Below are positions 51,164 to 64,000 of a stretch of DNA of 64,000 bases, one piece after another. The position numbers were made by a program, and so were the translations under genes. This stretch comes from Spironucleus salmonicida (lineage: Eukaryota; Fornicata; Diplomonadida; Hexamitidae): NCBI GenBank assembly GCA_000497125.2, contig CM035316.1, forward strand, positions 1,800,001 to 1,864,000, in the 5' to 3' direction. Under the pieces are notes generated by a model. It did not search any database and was not told the origin of the DNA. It saw only the letters and a list, made by a program, of their open reading frames with translations. Position 1 is the stretch's first letter; the number at the start of each line of letters is the position of its first letter.

Positions 51164-51179
51164 TTATACCTAGTTCACC

Positions 51180-52643
51180 TCATTCTTAGTGTAGTAATAT
51201 ATTTAGCTTTGCTTTAAAGACATCATACCCACAAGATATATACTCATTTATATTTAATAATTTAGTTTCTAGTAAAGAAATTAATTTTTACTCCTAGAAT
51301 TAAATTGACGATACTTAATCAATAAAAGAATGTCGTAATTTTTATTCTGACATAAGATATTAAACAATTGAAACAGACCTAGGAACAAATAATTTTAGAT
51401 CAACATCATAAAATAAATACAACTCCATTTATGTCTTCATAAAAAATTAAAGAAGATTATTTCGATCAATAATCTACTAATAAAGTGTGTACATTGGTTG
51501 ATCAATTAATTGACTAAGCTGTTTTAATTTTCTGTACTCATTGTTTATAGAATCAAACTAAACTATTTAAAGCAGTTTCTATAGCTAAAGATCAATTTTA
51601 TTAAAAGTATCTATAGCAGGTAATACATTAGGAAATTTATAATAGACATGATTCTTAACTATAAGTTATTAATCTTTAAACCAATTTGAATAATAATCTA
51701 TATAAAATTTCAATGGTTGCTCTCCTAAAACTGTTGTAAAGTCCTTTACTTTATCTTAAATAGAAATACCTTCAACTACAAGAACAATTAGTTAGTCTTA
51801 AGATATAATGGGTATTGAGATAAATTATGTCATATTCGGACTTTATTCTTTTAATCTAAATATATTGCATTTTGATATGTTACTTCCATTTAAGATAAAC
51901 TATTAAATTATTGCCCCATTACCTAATGATGGTAAAATTTAATGTAAAAGATAATCTGAATTTTTTATAATAAAATTTTATTTAAATTTCATATCATTAT
52001 AAAAATCTAGGTAATCCTTACTGAATTTATTCGCAACGACTGCGTTTTAGGTCATAAAATAATAGTATAATATTTATATTGTATGTTACACATTATAGTG
52101 TGGACAAAGAAAATATTTTATTGTTTCATAGTTCTAATCTTTTCTAGATATACTGCTAGTTTCTATAATTTTATCAATATGCTCTTTTTTATATAAATGA
52201 AACCTGATGACTGGTATTTTAATTAGTTAGAACTATTACTATACAATATCAATAAAAAACTGTATATCTTATTGATTTTATATTTTTTTCTTAAGTTTAT
52301 TATGTAATAATAATTCGTTTTAAAGGATATTATCATTTACTACTATAGCATTTATAAATAAATTCGGATTTTTGATAATACTACTAATCTCTTAATCAAT
52401 ACTAATCTTTAGAAGCTAAGAAATTCCAAGTTAAAAAGCAATAGTAAGCTGAATCATTTCAAAATAAGATTTTTCTAATAATAATAGGTTTATATTTTTA
52501 AACTAAAGCTGCATATTATAAAAAAATATTTATTAATGCGTATATTTTTATGAAAAATTATTTCGTATATCAGTTTTAAAGGAAACCTGTTTAAATTTTA
52601 TTAAGAATGAATTTACTAAACGCGTATTTAAAATATAATCCAT
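51180..52643 (-). CDS. Unknown protein (487 residues)
   Basis: 488 codons from ATG 52643 to TGA 51180-51182. Composition is that of a folded mixed alpha/beta protein rich in Ile, Leu, Gln and Asn, with a CPHYN motif near residue 185, a glycine turn (LPSLGNGAIIQQF) and a helical C-terminal third. No catalytic or domain signature was recognised. Confidence 0.82.
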
Positions 52644-52954
52644 TTTTATTTTATTTAATATATAGTAAAGTATAATAAAAGTATTAGTATTAAATTTACA
52701 CTTTATTTTTCACTTCTTTATCATTTATTGGGAAAAATTAACGAAAGATGTTATTAATGCCGTTTTGGGATTTTAATTGAATTCATTAGTTGTTTCTCAC
52801 TCATATCTATATATATAGAACTGAGAATATTTATAACTGTACCTCTGTTAATCACTTCGATTTTTGATAAAATTGTAGTTTCAATTGTAGGTAATATTTT
52901 TCAATTATTTATTTATATATTTATAGATATATCACGTCCATTTTCATTTGAAAA

Positions 52955-53371
52955 ATGAACACACCTTATACTTTTAGTCTTCTAAATAATTCGCGAGAAT
53001 ATTCCCCTTTTCCAGAAAATTCCTTCTCGGTTACATTATCATTAAATATTGATGAATGTTCTGATGACTATAATAGCAGTGAAATTTCTCAAGTTTCCTA
53101 TATTTAAGATGATGTTAATAAAGTTTTGATTTCTAATAATGAGTAGTCGTAAACTGATGATTTATTGGTCATTACTGAAACAATTAAAGAATAGTCTGAA
53201 AATTCTTCATCAACATCTATTTCTACAACGTCATATACAGTTAAATCCTTTTCTGTCGCGTAATCTGCGATAGACACTCAGTTAGTTTTGAAGAAGGCTA
53301 AAACAGCTACACTAGAAAGCTTTTTAGATAATGGATTCTTAAAAGGTATTGCTAATATGTATAAAAAGTGA
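52955..53371 (+). CDS. Ser/Thr-rich, probably disordered protein (138 residues)
   Basis: 139 codons from ATG 52955 to TGA 53369-53371. Mostly Ser, Thr, Asn, Glu and Asp with no hydrophobic core (ENSSSTSISTTSYTVKSF), ending in a short basic helix with hydrophobic face (ATLESFLDNGFLKGIANMYK). Codon phase and composition support coding, but there is no family match. Next gene starts 47 bp downstream on the same strand. Confidence 0.72.
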
Positions 53372-53418
53372 TGATAATGTATATTATATTTATTATTATT
53401 AATATTATTATTAAGTAA

Positions 53419-54624
53419 ATGACAGAGAGATTTATTAAGCAAGAATAAGTTTATTCCTCTGAGTAATACGATATGCATTATGCATATGATACAGATACAG
53501 GACGAATAGTATATTGGTATGATATTAAATAAAAACTTGAATCAATATTAACCTTATTCGAATAAAATTCTCATATTTATTCTAAAATATTACAATCTAC
53601 ATATATATCACCATCATATCCTGGAAATTATTTAAACATAATATTAAATAAGTAAAAATAGTACAAACTTTAATAAAATGTATTGATTAAATGGATTTTT
53701 AGTTTACATTAAGAGCTAATGTCAAAACCGATTTTAAATCCATCATTAGAGAATATATTTGTTAATACAAGAGATTCTAAAGCTTTCTTTTCATTAAATT
53801 CTTATATAAAGTCTCCTTTAATAGATTTTTAATAACCTTAAAGTGAATTTATATCACATACAGAATTTATAACCTTTTTGAATTAAATTTAGTAAGAGTA
53901 AATGAAGCCTTATGTATTAAAATGCGATCATAAAGTGAAAAGTTGCCTATACTGCAAATAGATATTAGTAGCTTATAAAATTATACTAGATAATTAATAA
54001 ACTACACATGATTCATTTTAATAAATTTACGAGGCTGCTATTCAAGATATTCGTTTAAAAAGTTTATTTGCTATTATAAAAACACCTCACTGCTAGAATT
54101 GTTGTTTATTTAGTTATTATCTTAGTTCACCTAAATTTAATGAGTTAGTAGTTTAAAACACTTCAAGATTTTTATTTGGATGCACATTAGTGTAAATTTT
54201 TAACCACAACCAAATTATAAACTATGCACTTTTAAATGCCTTAATGTTACTTAAAATAAGGATTCCAATTACTGTTTTGTTTCCATTGTTCTTTGAAATG
54301 CCTAAATTAATTTCTACTTTTATATTAGAATTTTTTGATGGTTAACTTTGTTTCGAAAGTTTATAGATCAATCCATTATTCAGCTAAGAATTTATAGTTA
54401 ATGATAGCATATGTATTCCAGTTTTAAGTTGTGAATATAAAAATAAGCGTTAAAATACTATGACTATAATATGGAATAATAACGGGAAAAAAGTTAATCA
54501 ATATATTATGGTGGATGATTCTTTAGATACTGTTGCAGATGCATGCTTTATAGATTCACTTTTACCTGGTGTCTCTAAGATCGATATTTATCGTTGCTTG
54601 AAAGATAAAGGTAGTTGGCAGTGA
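53419..54624 (+). CDS. Unknown protein with cysteine/histidine pairs (401 residues)
   Basis: 402 codons from ATG 53419 to TGA 54622-54624. The middle contains KCDHKVKSCLYCKQ near residue 165 and TPHCQNCCLF near residue 215, spacing compatible with one or two zinc sites. The C-terminal 150 residues look globular with hydrophobic strands (IPITVLFPLFFEMPKLI) and end SKIDIYRCLKDKGSWQ. Family not recognised. It is the middle gene of three on the plus strand with short spacers (47 and 37 bp). Confidence 0.8.
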
Positions 54625-54661
54625 TATTGATTTATATATATTTATATATACTAATTTTTAA

Positions 54662-55540
54662 ATGGATTAGTTGAGTGATTTGCAGATCACTAAAATTATC
54701 ACTATTTTGTTGGATATATCTGGATCTTAAAATTAATTGCATATTGTGAAAACATTATCTGATGTATTATAATAAGTTTATTTACTGTCACCGTCCTAAC
54801 TATAATAACTATCAGGAGCAGTATATGGTAAACCATAAATTTTTAAAATTTTAATAAAGCAGTCTCCAGAAATGTAGATTATATCTTTTAAAATAGTTTA
54901 TGCGTTAATATAGACTTAGATTACTTGTGCAGATTTTGTATTAGGCAATTCTTAATTTATTGATGATCTTGTAACAATATTATTGGTAGATTTTTAAGCA
55001 GACAAGATTTAGTAATTTACAGGTGCTTAAGGCCCAGAATTTGGAACTTATATTGATGAAAATTATCATTTAAATCTTTCTGATTTAGGTTCTAAAATAA
55101 ATGAAAGGCTTGATGCAGCTGGAGCAATTTTGGAAAGTGTTGCACGCCATAGTTCATAAGGGAGAAAAGTATTAGAAAAACGTATTGATGAAATCTTAAA
55201 TGTATTAGTATGCTTTAAAACTATTGAAATATTTTTACCATTAAGAATTATGCATATTTTAAATATCTTGAATTATTTAGTTGTTTTTCTTAAATTAGGA
55301 ATAACTTTTATTAATGATCATAATATGCTTATTATAATAAACTAGTTTTGTGAGAAACTTTTTTATAATAATCCTAGATCTTTAGACTTTTTAACAAATA
55401 AAGCGAAGGAAGTATTCCCAGAAAAGAGTACCTGCTATATTTTCGCAAAAGATGGAAAGCTTGTTCACAAAAATGATGATCTTTATACTGCAAAAATTAG
55501 CTTACTAAGTTTGGCAGAAAAATTGTACACCATGTAGTGA
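54662..55540 (+). CDS. Unknown helical repeat protein (292 residues)
   Basis: 293 codons from ATG 54662 to TGA 55538-55540. Successive amphipathic helices (ITKIITILLDISGSQNQLHI, LVCFKTIEIFLPLRIMHILN) suggest an ARM/HEAT-like fold, with one Gly-rich loop (TGAQGPEFGTYIDENYH). No motif identifies the family. Confidence 0.8.
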
Positions 55541-56121
55541 TTTTCCGATTTAAATATATTATACATTAATTTTGAGTTATTACTAAGAATTTTAAGTTAT
55601 TTTGTTATACTTATTAATTTTGCCATTTTCAAAAGATTTTAATTTACTCTTACATTAAGTATATTTATTTATTATAAAATACAAATCTACACTTACTTTG
55701 TAAATTTATCGTTCTAAAAAGAATTTAATTTGGTTAATTTATTCTATTTACAATATGCTATATTATGACTAAGAGTTACTTTTTGCAAATAAGTATCAAA
55801 ATTCTCCAATATACATAAAAATCTATTTAAAAATTTTATTGTCTATTTATGAAAATTAAAGATGTATTCTGCCAATCTCAGCTTATGCAATATAATTGTA
55901 CTAAATTTTCATCTCATTAAGATAATACAAGTACTTCTATGCACATACCGCACTTGTAAGAGATAGGATAAATGAAAACAAAGATAAAGATAACTTGGAT
56001 CTCATTTATTCAACTCAAGCAAGTGGATACACACACACATAAATGGGAATTTACATCCTTTAGATGTAAAAATTTGCATGACACTTTAATAAAACTCAGT
56101 ACCCCACTTTAACTTAGTATG
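55541..56121. other. Gene-free AT-rich spacer
   Basis: Between two convergent stops. It contains a short ACACAC run and a small dyad (TTACATC/GATGTAA near 56050-56070), neither clearly functional. No open frame with coding-like composition was found. Confidence 0.5.
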
Positions 56122-56796
56122 TCATTACCGATAATATTTTTCTAAATTCCCCACCTAAAAATATTATTTTACCACAATATACTAGAATTCTGAGTAGTAA
56201 TTAAGAACAGAATCATATTAGATAAAGCTGTTTAGCGCTACCGAACGGAATGCTATTTTGCTATAATTACATTTATACAGAAATTTCAACTGATACAACA
56301 TAATTCCAGCTTTTAAACCTAAAAATTGGTATATTTATTCCAAATAGTTAACTCTGTAACGATATCTTTACTACACAAAGTATAATCTAATAGTTTGTTT
56401 CCTAGCTAGCAACTCCTTATCAGCATCTGTTAACGCACCAGAAGCGAAGATTTTTGAGATAAATTTAAATACGTTCCTAATTATTATCTAACAAATTGAT
56501 AGTTTCTAGTCGATAACCGTAATCAAGTTTATCAGTTGCTGGGGGAAATTGCGAAATTGCGATTCGAGCGTTGCAATAGTGGAAAAGGACGTTTCTTTAA
56601 GTTGGAATTTAGGGGATATGCTGCTACGGAGTTTGATGGCAGAATTTGTAACGTGATAACACATTATTAGCATATATTCTACATAATAGCTTTTAATTGA
56701 ATTAGATAAATGCAGATTTAAGCAAGGTGGGCCCTGCTGCAGTTATGGCGCATTAAAGCTTAGAGATGGTCTTTAGAGCAGCTTGGGTTTAGTCAT
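56122..56796 (-). CDS. Unknown protein in a moderately GC-rich island (224 residues)
   Basis: 225 codons from ATG 56796 to TGA 56122-56124. The frame remains open a little upstream of this ATG. The N-terminal 100 residues are Ser/Pro/Leu-rich; the C-terminal part has well-formed helices (IIIRNVFKFISKIFASGALT, DADKELLARKQTIRLYFVQQ). The 5' two thirds are less AT-rich than the large spacers on both sides. No family recognised; it could be an intact small gene or the remaining 3' end of a larger one. Confidence 0.6.
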
Positions 56797-57969
56797 AAAC
56801 CTGAGATTTAAAGGCTTTGGTGCTTTTCTAAATTTGATAATAAAATTGCACTAGTCTCAATTGTTAAAGGGGAATCAAATTTTAGTTGATTTCTAAGGTA
56901 GTGAAAATTATAAGGAATTGGAAAACACTGATTTTGCAAAAATAAGGTGACAGGAAAAAATATATATCAAAATAATATCAATAATTTTTATTTGTTGTTG
57001 ATCTAGTTTAAATTTTAAACTTATAAAATTTATAATAGTTTTAAGTATATACATCACAAATAATAGAGAAATCCTACATATTATTATTAACTAATAGATT
57101 TATTATTATATTAAGATAAATTAATAGAATTTATGCATATTATTATAGACAATAGGTGATGTAGTTTGTAGATATAATAAAGCTTTATTAAAATTTAACC
57201 AAAATTAGAATTAGATTAGTGAGTCACCATTAAGTCCACCACCCAAATTTGGATTTAGAGGTTTCTAAAAGGATTAGCTATTTTATAATTGTTCTTGCGA
57301 ACTATAAAACACCTGAACTTTTCATAAATCAACAAATGTAAATGGGGGGGCTGAATCGTGATTTACTACTATGTATACAGAATGTTATTATCCTATATGC
57401 ATCATTAAGAGCTTTGATAAATATACTATTTACTACTTTAAGTAAAATTTTGCAATGATACAGGCAAGCAACTAGTTTACTTATAAATTAATTATATTCT
57501 AACTGACAAAGTATCATGCTTAATCATAGAATTATTTTCATCAAAGAAATTGAAATATGATAACATAAAATAAATACAGTATAGCAAATAGTAATTATAA
57601 CAGATTGCGTATAAAGACTTATAAAAAGTATTATTATATAATTATGTAAGATTTTTACGATTTGTTTAAATTAAAATAATTAATATATTACTTAATAATA
57701 CAATCTTATATTTTTACTCGACTTTTATTTAATATTATATTAGTATAAAATATTTATATTTATTGAGTTTCAACGCCTCGAAGTATGAAATTAAAGTTTT
57801 GTATTTTAAATTCAAATAGCGAGTTGCTGTTTGAGATTTATGCTACTTTCACAGATAAATTTTTATAAATTAGTAGAGTTTCAGACTAATACAAAATTTC
57901 ATATAGGATTCAAATAATTTAGTGCAAATAAATATTAATACTATTTAAGATTTTCATGTATTTTTAGTA
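56797..57969. other. Gene-free AT-rich spacer
   Basis: Between two divergent genes. A G7 run lies near 57346 and short frames around 57220-57450 stay open for up to about 80 codons in more than one phase, none with a convincing start or composition. I see no RNA gene or repeat. Confidence 0.5.
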
Positions 57970-60387
57970 ATGTATTCATATAAAATGATATTTAACGATA
58001 TTGAATTGAATAAATTTATTATTAATTACTAAGTTTATGAATGTGAAATTAAAAAATTTAATATTTCTGAACTATGGGCAAACATAGGAATTCTTATATT
58101 ACATTTAGGTTATAATGTATGTTAGAGTTTATAAGAAGTTAAATTTACTCCATAAGCTACTAATTATTTCCATGTTAAAACAAATCTATTTCCTTCTTTT
58201 TAATTTTATGAACTGTAAACAGCTTCTGTACCTCTGTTAAGTTTATCTCCTTTAAATATTACTGTAATTTTATTAAAATATGCTTTGAAACTTACGGATG
58301 AATATAATTCAAGTTTTTTGGCATTTATTTATGGTCTATCTGCTAATTTTTTAACTTTAGCTGATAATAATTAATAATTAAGCAGCACTTAAATTAAAGA
58401 TTTCATGTAATAAGCTGAAAATCTTTATTATAGATCTGATAAAAACGAAAATATAGTAATGCAAAAAGCGGATACTATATTTCACATTCCAATTCATTTT
58501 TTATTGGGTGTATCTATAGATTTCTTTAAATTTTTATGTATTCCCTCTTTTATTTTTAAAACGGAGTATTTTATTGTTCAAACGGTTTCTGAAGGAGATC
58601 AGCAATACATTAGTGACATTAAAAATGGAGTTTTAAGTAACAGTTCCAGATCTGGAAAATCTGTATCTTTGTTATCAACGTATTATTACTATTATTTTTC
58701 GCTAAGAAATACAACAATTTATATTTAGTGTGCAGATAAAAATTCATAACCAATTTATAATAATTCTAGTTTAAATTATTCAAAAGCTTTATCATTACTT
58801 TTTAATTCAGAAAATTATGTCCATGAAGATCTCAAATATTAATAAATCTAAGCGAATATTCGTGAAGAAATAGTTTAATTATATTAATTGAGCTAACAAT
58901 TTATTTCATAAAAGATCTATTTATATAGTTATAATTAGCTATTTGTTAATAGTTCTTCTATAAATTTTTATTAGTTTTATTATAGATTTTAGAAAAATTT
59001 AGATAATTTTTTTAATTTTACTTTATTCAAAATTATAAATTATATAAACAAAACCAAAGATTCTTAAACTTATTTCGATAACATTAGTATTGATGAACAT
59101 GAATAGATATTGAAATACACACTTGATCATTATATTTTTAACGCCCATATTATTTATCCAATAGAATCTACTTATAAATAATTGAAGTTAGATTTTTAGA
59201 ATAATTAAAATATTTAACTTATTAATGTTAAGCAAATAGTATTTATCTTCAATGTATATTAAAACACTATTTTTTGCAATTATTTTGAATAGAAGTAGCT
59301 GATACTATTTGACAAAATTATTAATAAGTATATTCTAAAATTGGAAGGCTATGTCAACTGGTAGGATGAGTAGTATTTATATAGTTAGAATACCTTTAAG
59401 TTATAACTGAGAACTAAATAAAAATAGTCTTTATGTAATATAGTAATAAAATGTAACTAATTTATATTAACTACAAAGGAGGTTATATTAAAAGCAAGTC
59501 AAGATACCATAGTAAGCGCTAAAGATAATTAAGTTTTGGCTAAGACCCATGACGAATCTTGGAGCACTTAGGAAATATCAACGCTTTTAAATTTATTCCA
59601 GTAACTACTAAATATTTGTCCAGATTTTGCCGATAGCAATTTACTGTATGATATCCAAAATATTTTAGATTCTTTTAAGGTGGAACCAAATAACTTACAG
59701 TTCGCTATATACTTAGATAACATTATAAAAGTTTCCAAACAAAATAATACTACGTTATATAGCAAAAACACAATCGCGCTGATAGATTACATTGTGGGGT
59801 ACATTCGTGAATTTATAGCTGACAACCAGTAGTCTTTATCAACGAAAACCAAAGCCGTGGTTGAAAGCTAGGCTTCCAAGGACATTCTCGATCGAGATGA
59901 GTCAGAAGCGTGGGAAAATAACAAAATGTCTTTTATATTTGCTCTTTTTGTGCAACTAGTTGTTTCCTATCCATATTTATAGAAATTTATACAATTATAT
60001 ATTCAAGCAGTATTGAATAAGTCTGAGTAAAATGATGTAAATAAATTTGTTTTATAGGGTAATAGCCATCTTTTATTACTAGTAGACGAAGTTTTGCATT
60101 AATAAAATATAATACGAGAAAAAAATCAAACTAATATTTTAAATAAGTATGAACAATATTTTAGATTAGATAATCTTTTAGATTATTTGTAGTTATTAGT
60201 TTAAAATTCACCATCAATAACACACTAAAGAAATTTAAAACGTAGCACTGATCACTATACTAATTTGATTACTGAGAATGGTAAGTTTCATGGTTTATTC
60301 TTATTCATATAGGAACTATATAATTTAAGATCGATAGTGTCTATATTTTGGAGAAATATCAGTCATTATTTATAGAATAAGAGATGA
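57970..60387 (+). CDS. Unknown large protein (805 residues)
   Basis: 806 codons from ATG 57970 to TGA 60385-60387; a second in-frame ATG lies five codons on. The N-terminal half is rich in aromatic residues and Ser/Asn (SFLAFIYGLSANFLTLADNN), with possible short hydrophobic segments (FFKFLCIPSFIF). From about residue 520 the protein becomes a helical region that, unlike the rest, is encoded in relatively GC-rich DNA (about 59440-59950), containing SQASKDILDRDESEAWENNK. No family recognised. The next gene begins 52 bp downstream in another frame. Confidence 0.82.
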
Positions 60388-60439
60388 CCAAACAGATTAA
60401 ATTCTGATTACAAATCAATGTATATATTCTGGAACTGAT

Positions 60440-61984
60440 ATGTCCTTATTCAATTTTCTAAACATTAATAAGATTTAGTAACATTTTTATTCTAGTGGAA
60501 CCTCTTTAGAGTATTAACATGGCAGAATTATTGGATTACCATATCCTCATGTTACATTATGCAAACAGTTAAATAGTAACTAGGAAATAATTATTGCACT
60601 AGCTACGGATGAGTTTTTATAAAGCTATTGTAGATCATTAGCATAAATTAATTATACTGATTACTATAATATTTAATGTCCTGAAAATTCGTTACCAAAA
60701 TAACTTTATTTACCACTTATATCGCCATAATTATGGTTATGTCCAAATAAAAGAGAATAATCTGTGCAGTTATCTTTCAATTCTTTGACTAAACTAAAAA
60801 TCAACAATCAATATTCATATTTTATAAATAAATAAAGTTGCTTTAATAAATATTTTGAAATTAAAAAAGTTAAAACAGCAATCTAATATCATATCAATCT
60901 TGAGGAATAGGTGAAATCGACTTTATTAACTACTTCTTCTGGGTATATTAATTTAAAATATATTGCAGTGTTTTATTATTTAGTATAACAGCAGTTCGAT
61001 GAGTTAATTATTAATATCGATATTTTGAGTATAAAATAATTATTAGTTTAATAGAAGCTTCAATATTTGACAGAAATTAATGCTTTATTATTATTCTTGT
61101 ATACAATTGTTAAAAATGAAAATGTTTTGTCTAAATTTAAATTGATCTTATAAGAATAAAAATTGTGTTCAATGTATTTTAGTATTGTCGGTAGCTTTAT
61201 TTCATAGAGAGAATCAATGGATTTACTAAAAGAGGTATGCTAAGGCTCTAACTTTATATTATTACAATAACCTTTTGACGATTTTATTTATGAAAATACT
61301 AGTTTCAGTTAATTTTAATAAAATATTCGAGCTTATGGTGTTAATTATTCGAAACTAGTTTTTGAATCACTAAAGCAAACAAAATAGATAAAAACCTTAA
61401 TTTGCGCTATCTCTATTGATAAATAGAAGTTTTTTTCTAAATTTTTAAAGATTGACTAAAAACACCCTGACTTTTTAGTTACTTTTCATGGGTTTGAGGG
61501 ACTATAATAAATAAGCAATGTTTAAAATGGAGTTTATTATATTTCATATGCTTCTGGTAATCCAAGCGATGTTGGGTTACACGAAAAAACTAAAAATATT
61601 TCTAGGTCTATTATTTAAGTAGGACCAAATTAATCAGATATTTTGTTTTATTTTTCAGAAATTAATTTGAATTAGTAATTATTGCTTAAATAAGTAGAGG
61701 AACTAAATTAATTTTTGAATAGTCTTAATCAAAAGTAACAATAAATATTTCATTTATATAGTATATTTTATAATATATAATAATTGTTATTATATTCACT
61801 GTTGTGTAAAATAATTATTTACAATCTATATATATCCAAATTATACTTGTACTACTCTAGATTACTTAATATGTTTTTTAAATAATAATATTTATAAGTA
61901 ATGAACATTAAAGTAATTTATATACTGTTTATTTTAAATAATTAGGATATAAAATATTTATCTACCTTTCTAACTAGAGTCTGA
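60440..61984 (+). CDS. Unknown protein (514 residues), C-terminal end uncertain
   Basis: 515 codons from ATG 60440 to TGA 61982-61984. Residues 1 to about 430 have folded-protein composition, with a notable segment FLVTFHGFEGLQQISNV and YISYASGNPSDVGLHEK. After about residue 430 the composition becomes Tyr/Leu/Ile/Gln-only and resembles translated spacer DNA, so the reading frame may simply run on because TAA and TAG do not stop it. It may work with the gene immediately upstream, but that is only suggested by spacing. Confidence 0.72.
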
Positions 61985-64000
61985 CTTAGTGAATCAAAAA
62001 TCATCTAGCTTATAGTTATGAAAATCTAATAAACTAATCTAATAGTGTTTATTATACATTATCTTATTACTGAAATTTGTAATACAGAATACGATATATT
62101 GCTGTAAATATCAATGTATTTATATTATTAATAATGCTATAAATAAAATACCTTACACTCATAATTACTAAATGTTCTGATGAATAAACTAAGTTGCTAT
62201 TGTGTAATAACAAAAATAATTTTAAACCTTCAGTAGATACAATAATTATTAATAATTTTATCGTATCACAATATAGACTATCTAAGTATAATAACTAAGT
62301 GGAAACTTATTATAATTTGTAATTTATACTCAGTAATTTAATTTACTAATAATAAACAAATTATAACCGTCTAAAAGTATTTTTAGCGAATTGAATGCCT
62401 GTGATAAAGAATTTAAGATTAAATAGGATATTTAATCATAAAAGTAACTTTTTCTAGATAAATTATATTATAATATACTTTAATCGAATAGGTTATAATT
62501 TATATTCATATAATCAATACTTTGTGTGTTGCGATTTATTAATGACCAGGAAATGATGTATAGATTAAAGTTATAAAGTTTACACAAACTAAGTAGAATT
62601 TTATATTCTTAATTTTCAGATTAATACTTTTAGCTGATTTTATGCAAGATAATGAAAGAGCATTAAAGAATCAGTTTTATAATAGACAAGCTATGCAATG
62701 TTTACTTTAGTATCAACTACTAAATATATGTATACATAAAATAATCATCGGTGATATTTATACTTACAATTATGTAGCATCTTTGTTAATTAGAAACTTA
62801 TTCATTTTTCCAGAATAATAATTATAATATAAATTTAAATAATTAATATTTTTAGTTAGTTTCATGTGTATAATTCTAATATCAAACTTACAGTACTAAA
62901 GATAAAGTTTCAACTACTTATCTTTACCTTGCTAAGATCTACCAAAATAATTTATATATTTAAAATGATGGCATAGTAAAAAATAATATAATTATTGAGT
63001 AAATTTAATACTATGTAAATAACATTATGATAATAGCTAAATGTAATAAAGGAAAATTACATTACTATTACATGTTCATACAGTTGGATTATACTATAGT
63101 AAATATAAAATGATATAGATATAATGTTCTAGCCAGTGCTCAGCTAAGAATATATAAAACATTTGTATATATTAAGGGTTTATCATCTAAGTTAATTTTT
63201 AAAAATTATTTAAATTACACGTTTTATTATTCGGAAATATTTCATATAAATATTTTTTAAGTTTCAGAGTATAGGTTATTAGGATAATACGTGATATGGA
63301 CCAAGAATGCTATACTATTGAAGAAAAACGATTCATATTTGTAAGTTAAAAGATATAAAATTATTATATAATATAGAGACTATATTTATTTCTATAGTTT
63401 AGAATTAAATACTTATTGAAGCCTAAGTTGTTCCCATTTATAATTTAAATTAATATTACTCTAAAGTTAAAATATTTTCGATAGTCTGTATAGTAGTAAA
63501 AATTGCTAGAGTTCTATATAAAATTAGTTGTTTTATTATCATAAATATTTGTAAACAAGAAAGCAGTAAAATATCATAAAATATCTGGCTTTATATACTA
63601 AAATTAGATTATTTTAACATAGATACGTAGTCTGCTAAGAAATCTAACTTTAATAATATTATAAATCATCAAAAGCCACTAATAATAAATTTATATTGCT
63701 ATGATCAAAAATTTGTGAAGGTATTTGTAATTTATGTGCTGCTTCGCACATGTTATTTATTTTTACATAGCATTTATTATAAACTCAATAAATTATGTTG
63801 AATATTGAAATTACGCAAGTTAAATAAGATTTTTAGCTTTATTACTATTTGACACATAGTATAGTATCAATACTATACAAAATTAGATAGATATATGGAT
63901 ACTTCCGATAAAATAAACTTTTATAAAATTAAATTATATTCTTACACATGATAATATTATCAAATCTATAATGAAATACAAAATTAATTTATGATATAGC
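61985..64000. other. Extremely AT-rich terminal spacer
   Basis: Two kilobases to the window edge with composition of spacer DNA. Apart from one weak candidate ORF at 63296-63718 I found no convincing coding frame, RNA gene or repeat. Confidence 0.5.
63296..63718 (+). CDS. Weak candidate ORF or first exon
   Basis: 141 codons from ATG 63296 to TGA 63716-63718. Only the first 15 residues (MDQECYTIEEKRFIF) look like a protein start; the rest is Ile/Leu/Gln/Lys from AT-rich DNA. A GTAAGT, the eukaryotic 5' splice-site consensus, stands right after these residues at 63341-63346, so this could be a short first exon, or chance. Confidence 0.2.

Overview
The window is nuclear DNA of a very AT-rich eukaryote that reads TAA and TAG as glutamine and uses TGA as its only stop. 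Read with the standard code almost nothing is open. Read with TAR = Gln, long uninterrupted frames appear, up to 6.1 kb. I find about 38 protein genes, each a single exon starting at ATG and ending at TGA; I needed no intron anywhere. A bifunctional-type alcohol dehydrogenase (AdhE C-terminus) and a flavodiiron-type protein point to an anaerobic or microaerophilic lifestyle. CEP41-like and SHIPPO/ODF3-like proteins and several long coiled coils point to flagella. Together these fit a hexamitid diplomonad (Hexamita, Spironucleus, Trepomonas type) or a Streblomastix-like oxymonad. A ciliate is possible but less likely because no introns are seen. The organism assignment is inference. No tRNA, rRNA, CRISPR or intact transposon was recognised.

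Layout: 1-453 is the 3' end of adhE, followed by 1.5 kb without genes that holds a 178-bp AAT microsatellite. 1.9-9.3 kb carries a large single-pass membrane protein with a Thr/Asn-rich ectodomain, two tandem ubiquitin-conjugating enzymes, and a 783-residue protein whose gene changes from AT-rich to GC-rich along its length. 9.3-11.4 kb has a RING protein, a predicted N-myristoylated protein and an ArfGAP. 11.5-27.4 kb is rich in coiled-coil, TPR-like and flagellar/centriolar proteins. 27.5-35.5 kb has a flavodiiron-like protein with a degenerate metal site, an inositol polyphosphate kinase and a 2044-residue DOCK-family GEF. 35.7-45.8 kb has two paralogous importin-beta-type proteins flanking a DDX31/Dbp7-type helicase, two small unknown proteins and an ankyrin protein. 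46-64 kb has a PP2A B''-type subunit, TFIIH p52 (Tfb2), POP5 and several unknown proteins, ending in 2 kb of AT-rich DNA.

The most unusual structure is a mosaic of base composition inside continuous genes. One GC-rich patch, in the middle of the DOCK gene (32379-32755), is present again as an apparently exact 377-bp inverted copy at 45987-46363, in the intergenic space beside another GC-rich gene end. I suggest that such patches mark duplicated pieces kept alike by GC-biased gene conversion. Genes are tightly packed, and two convergent pairs overlap at their 3' ends.
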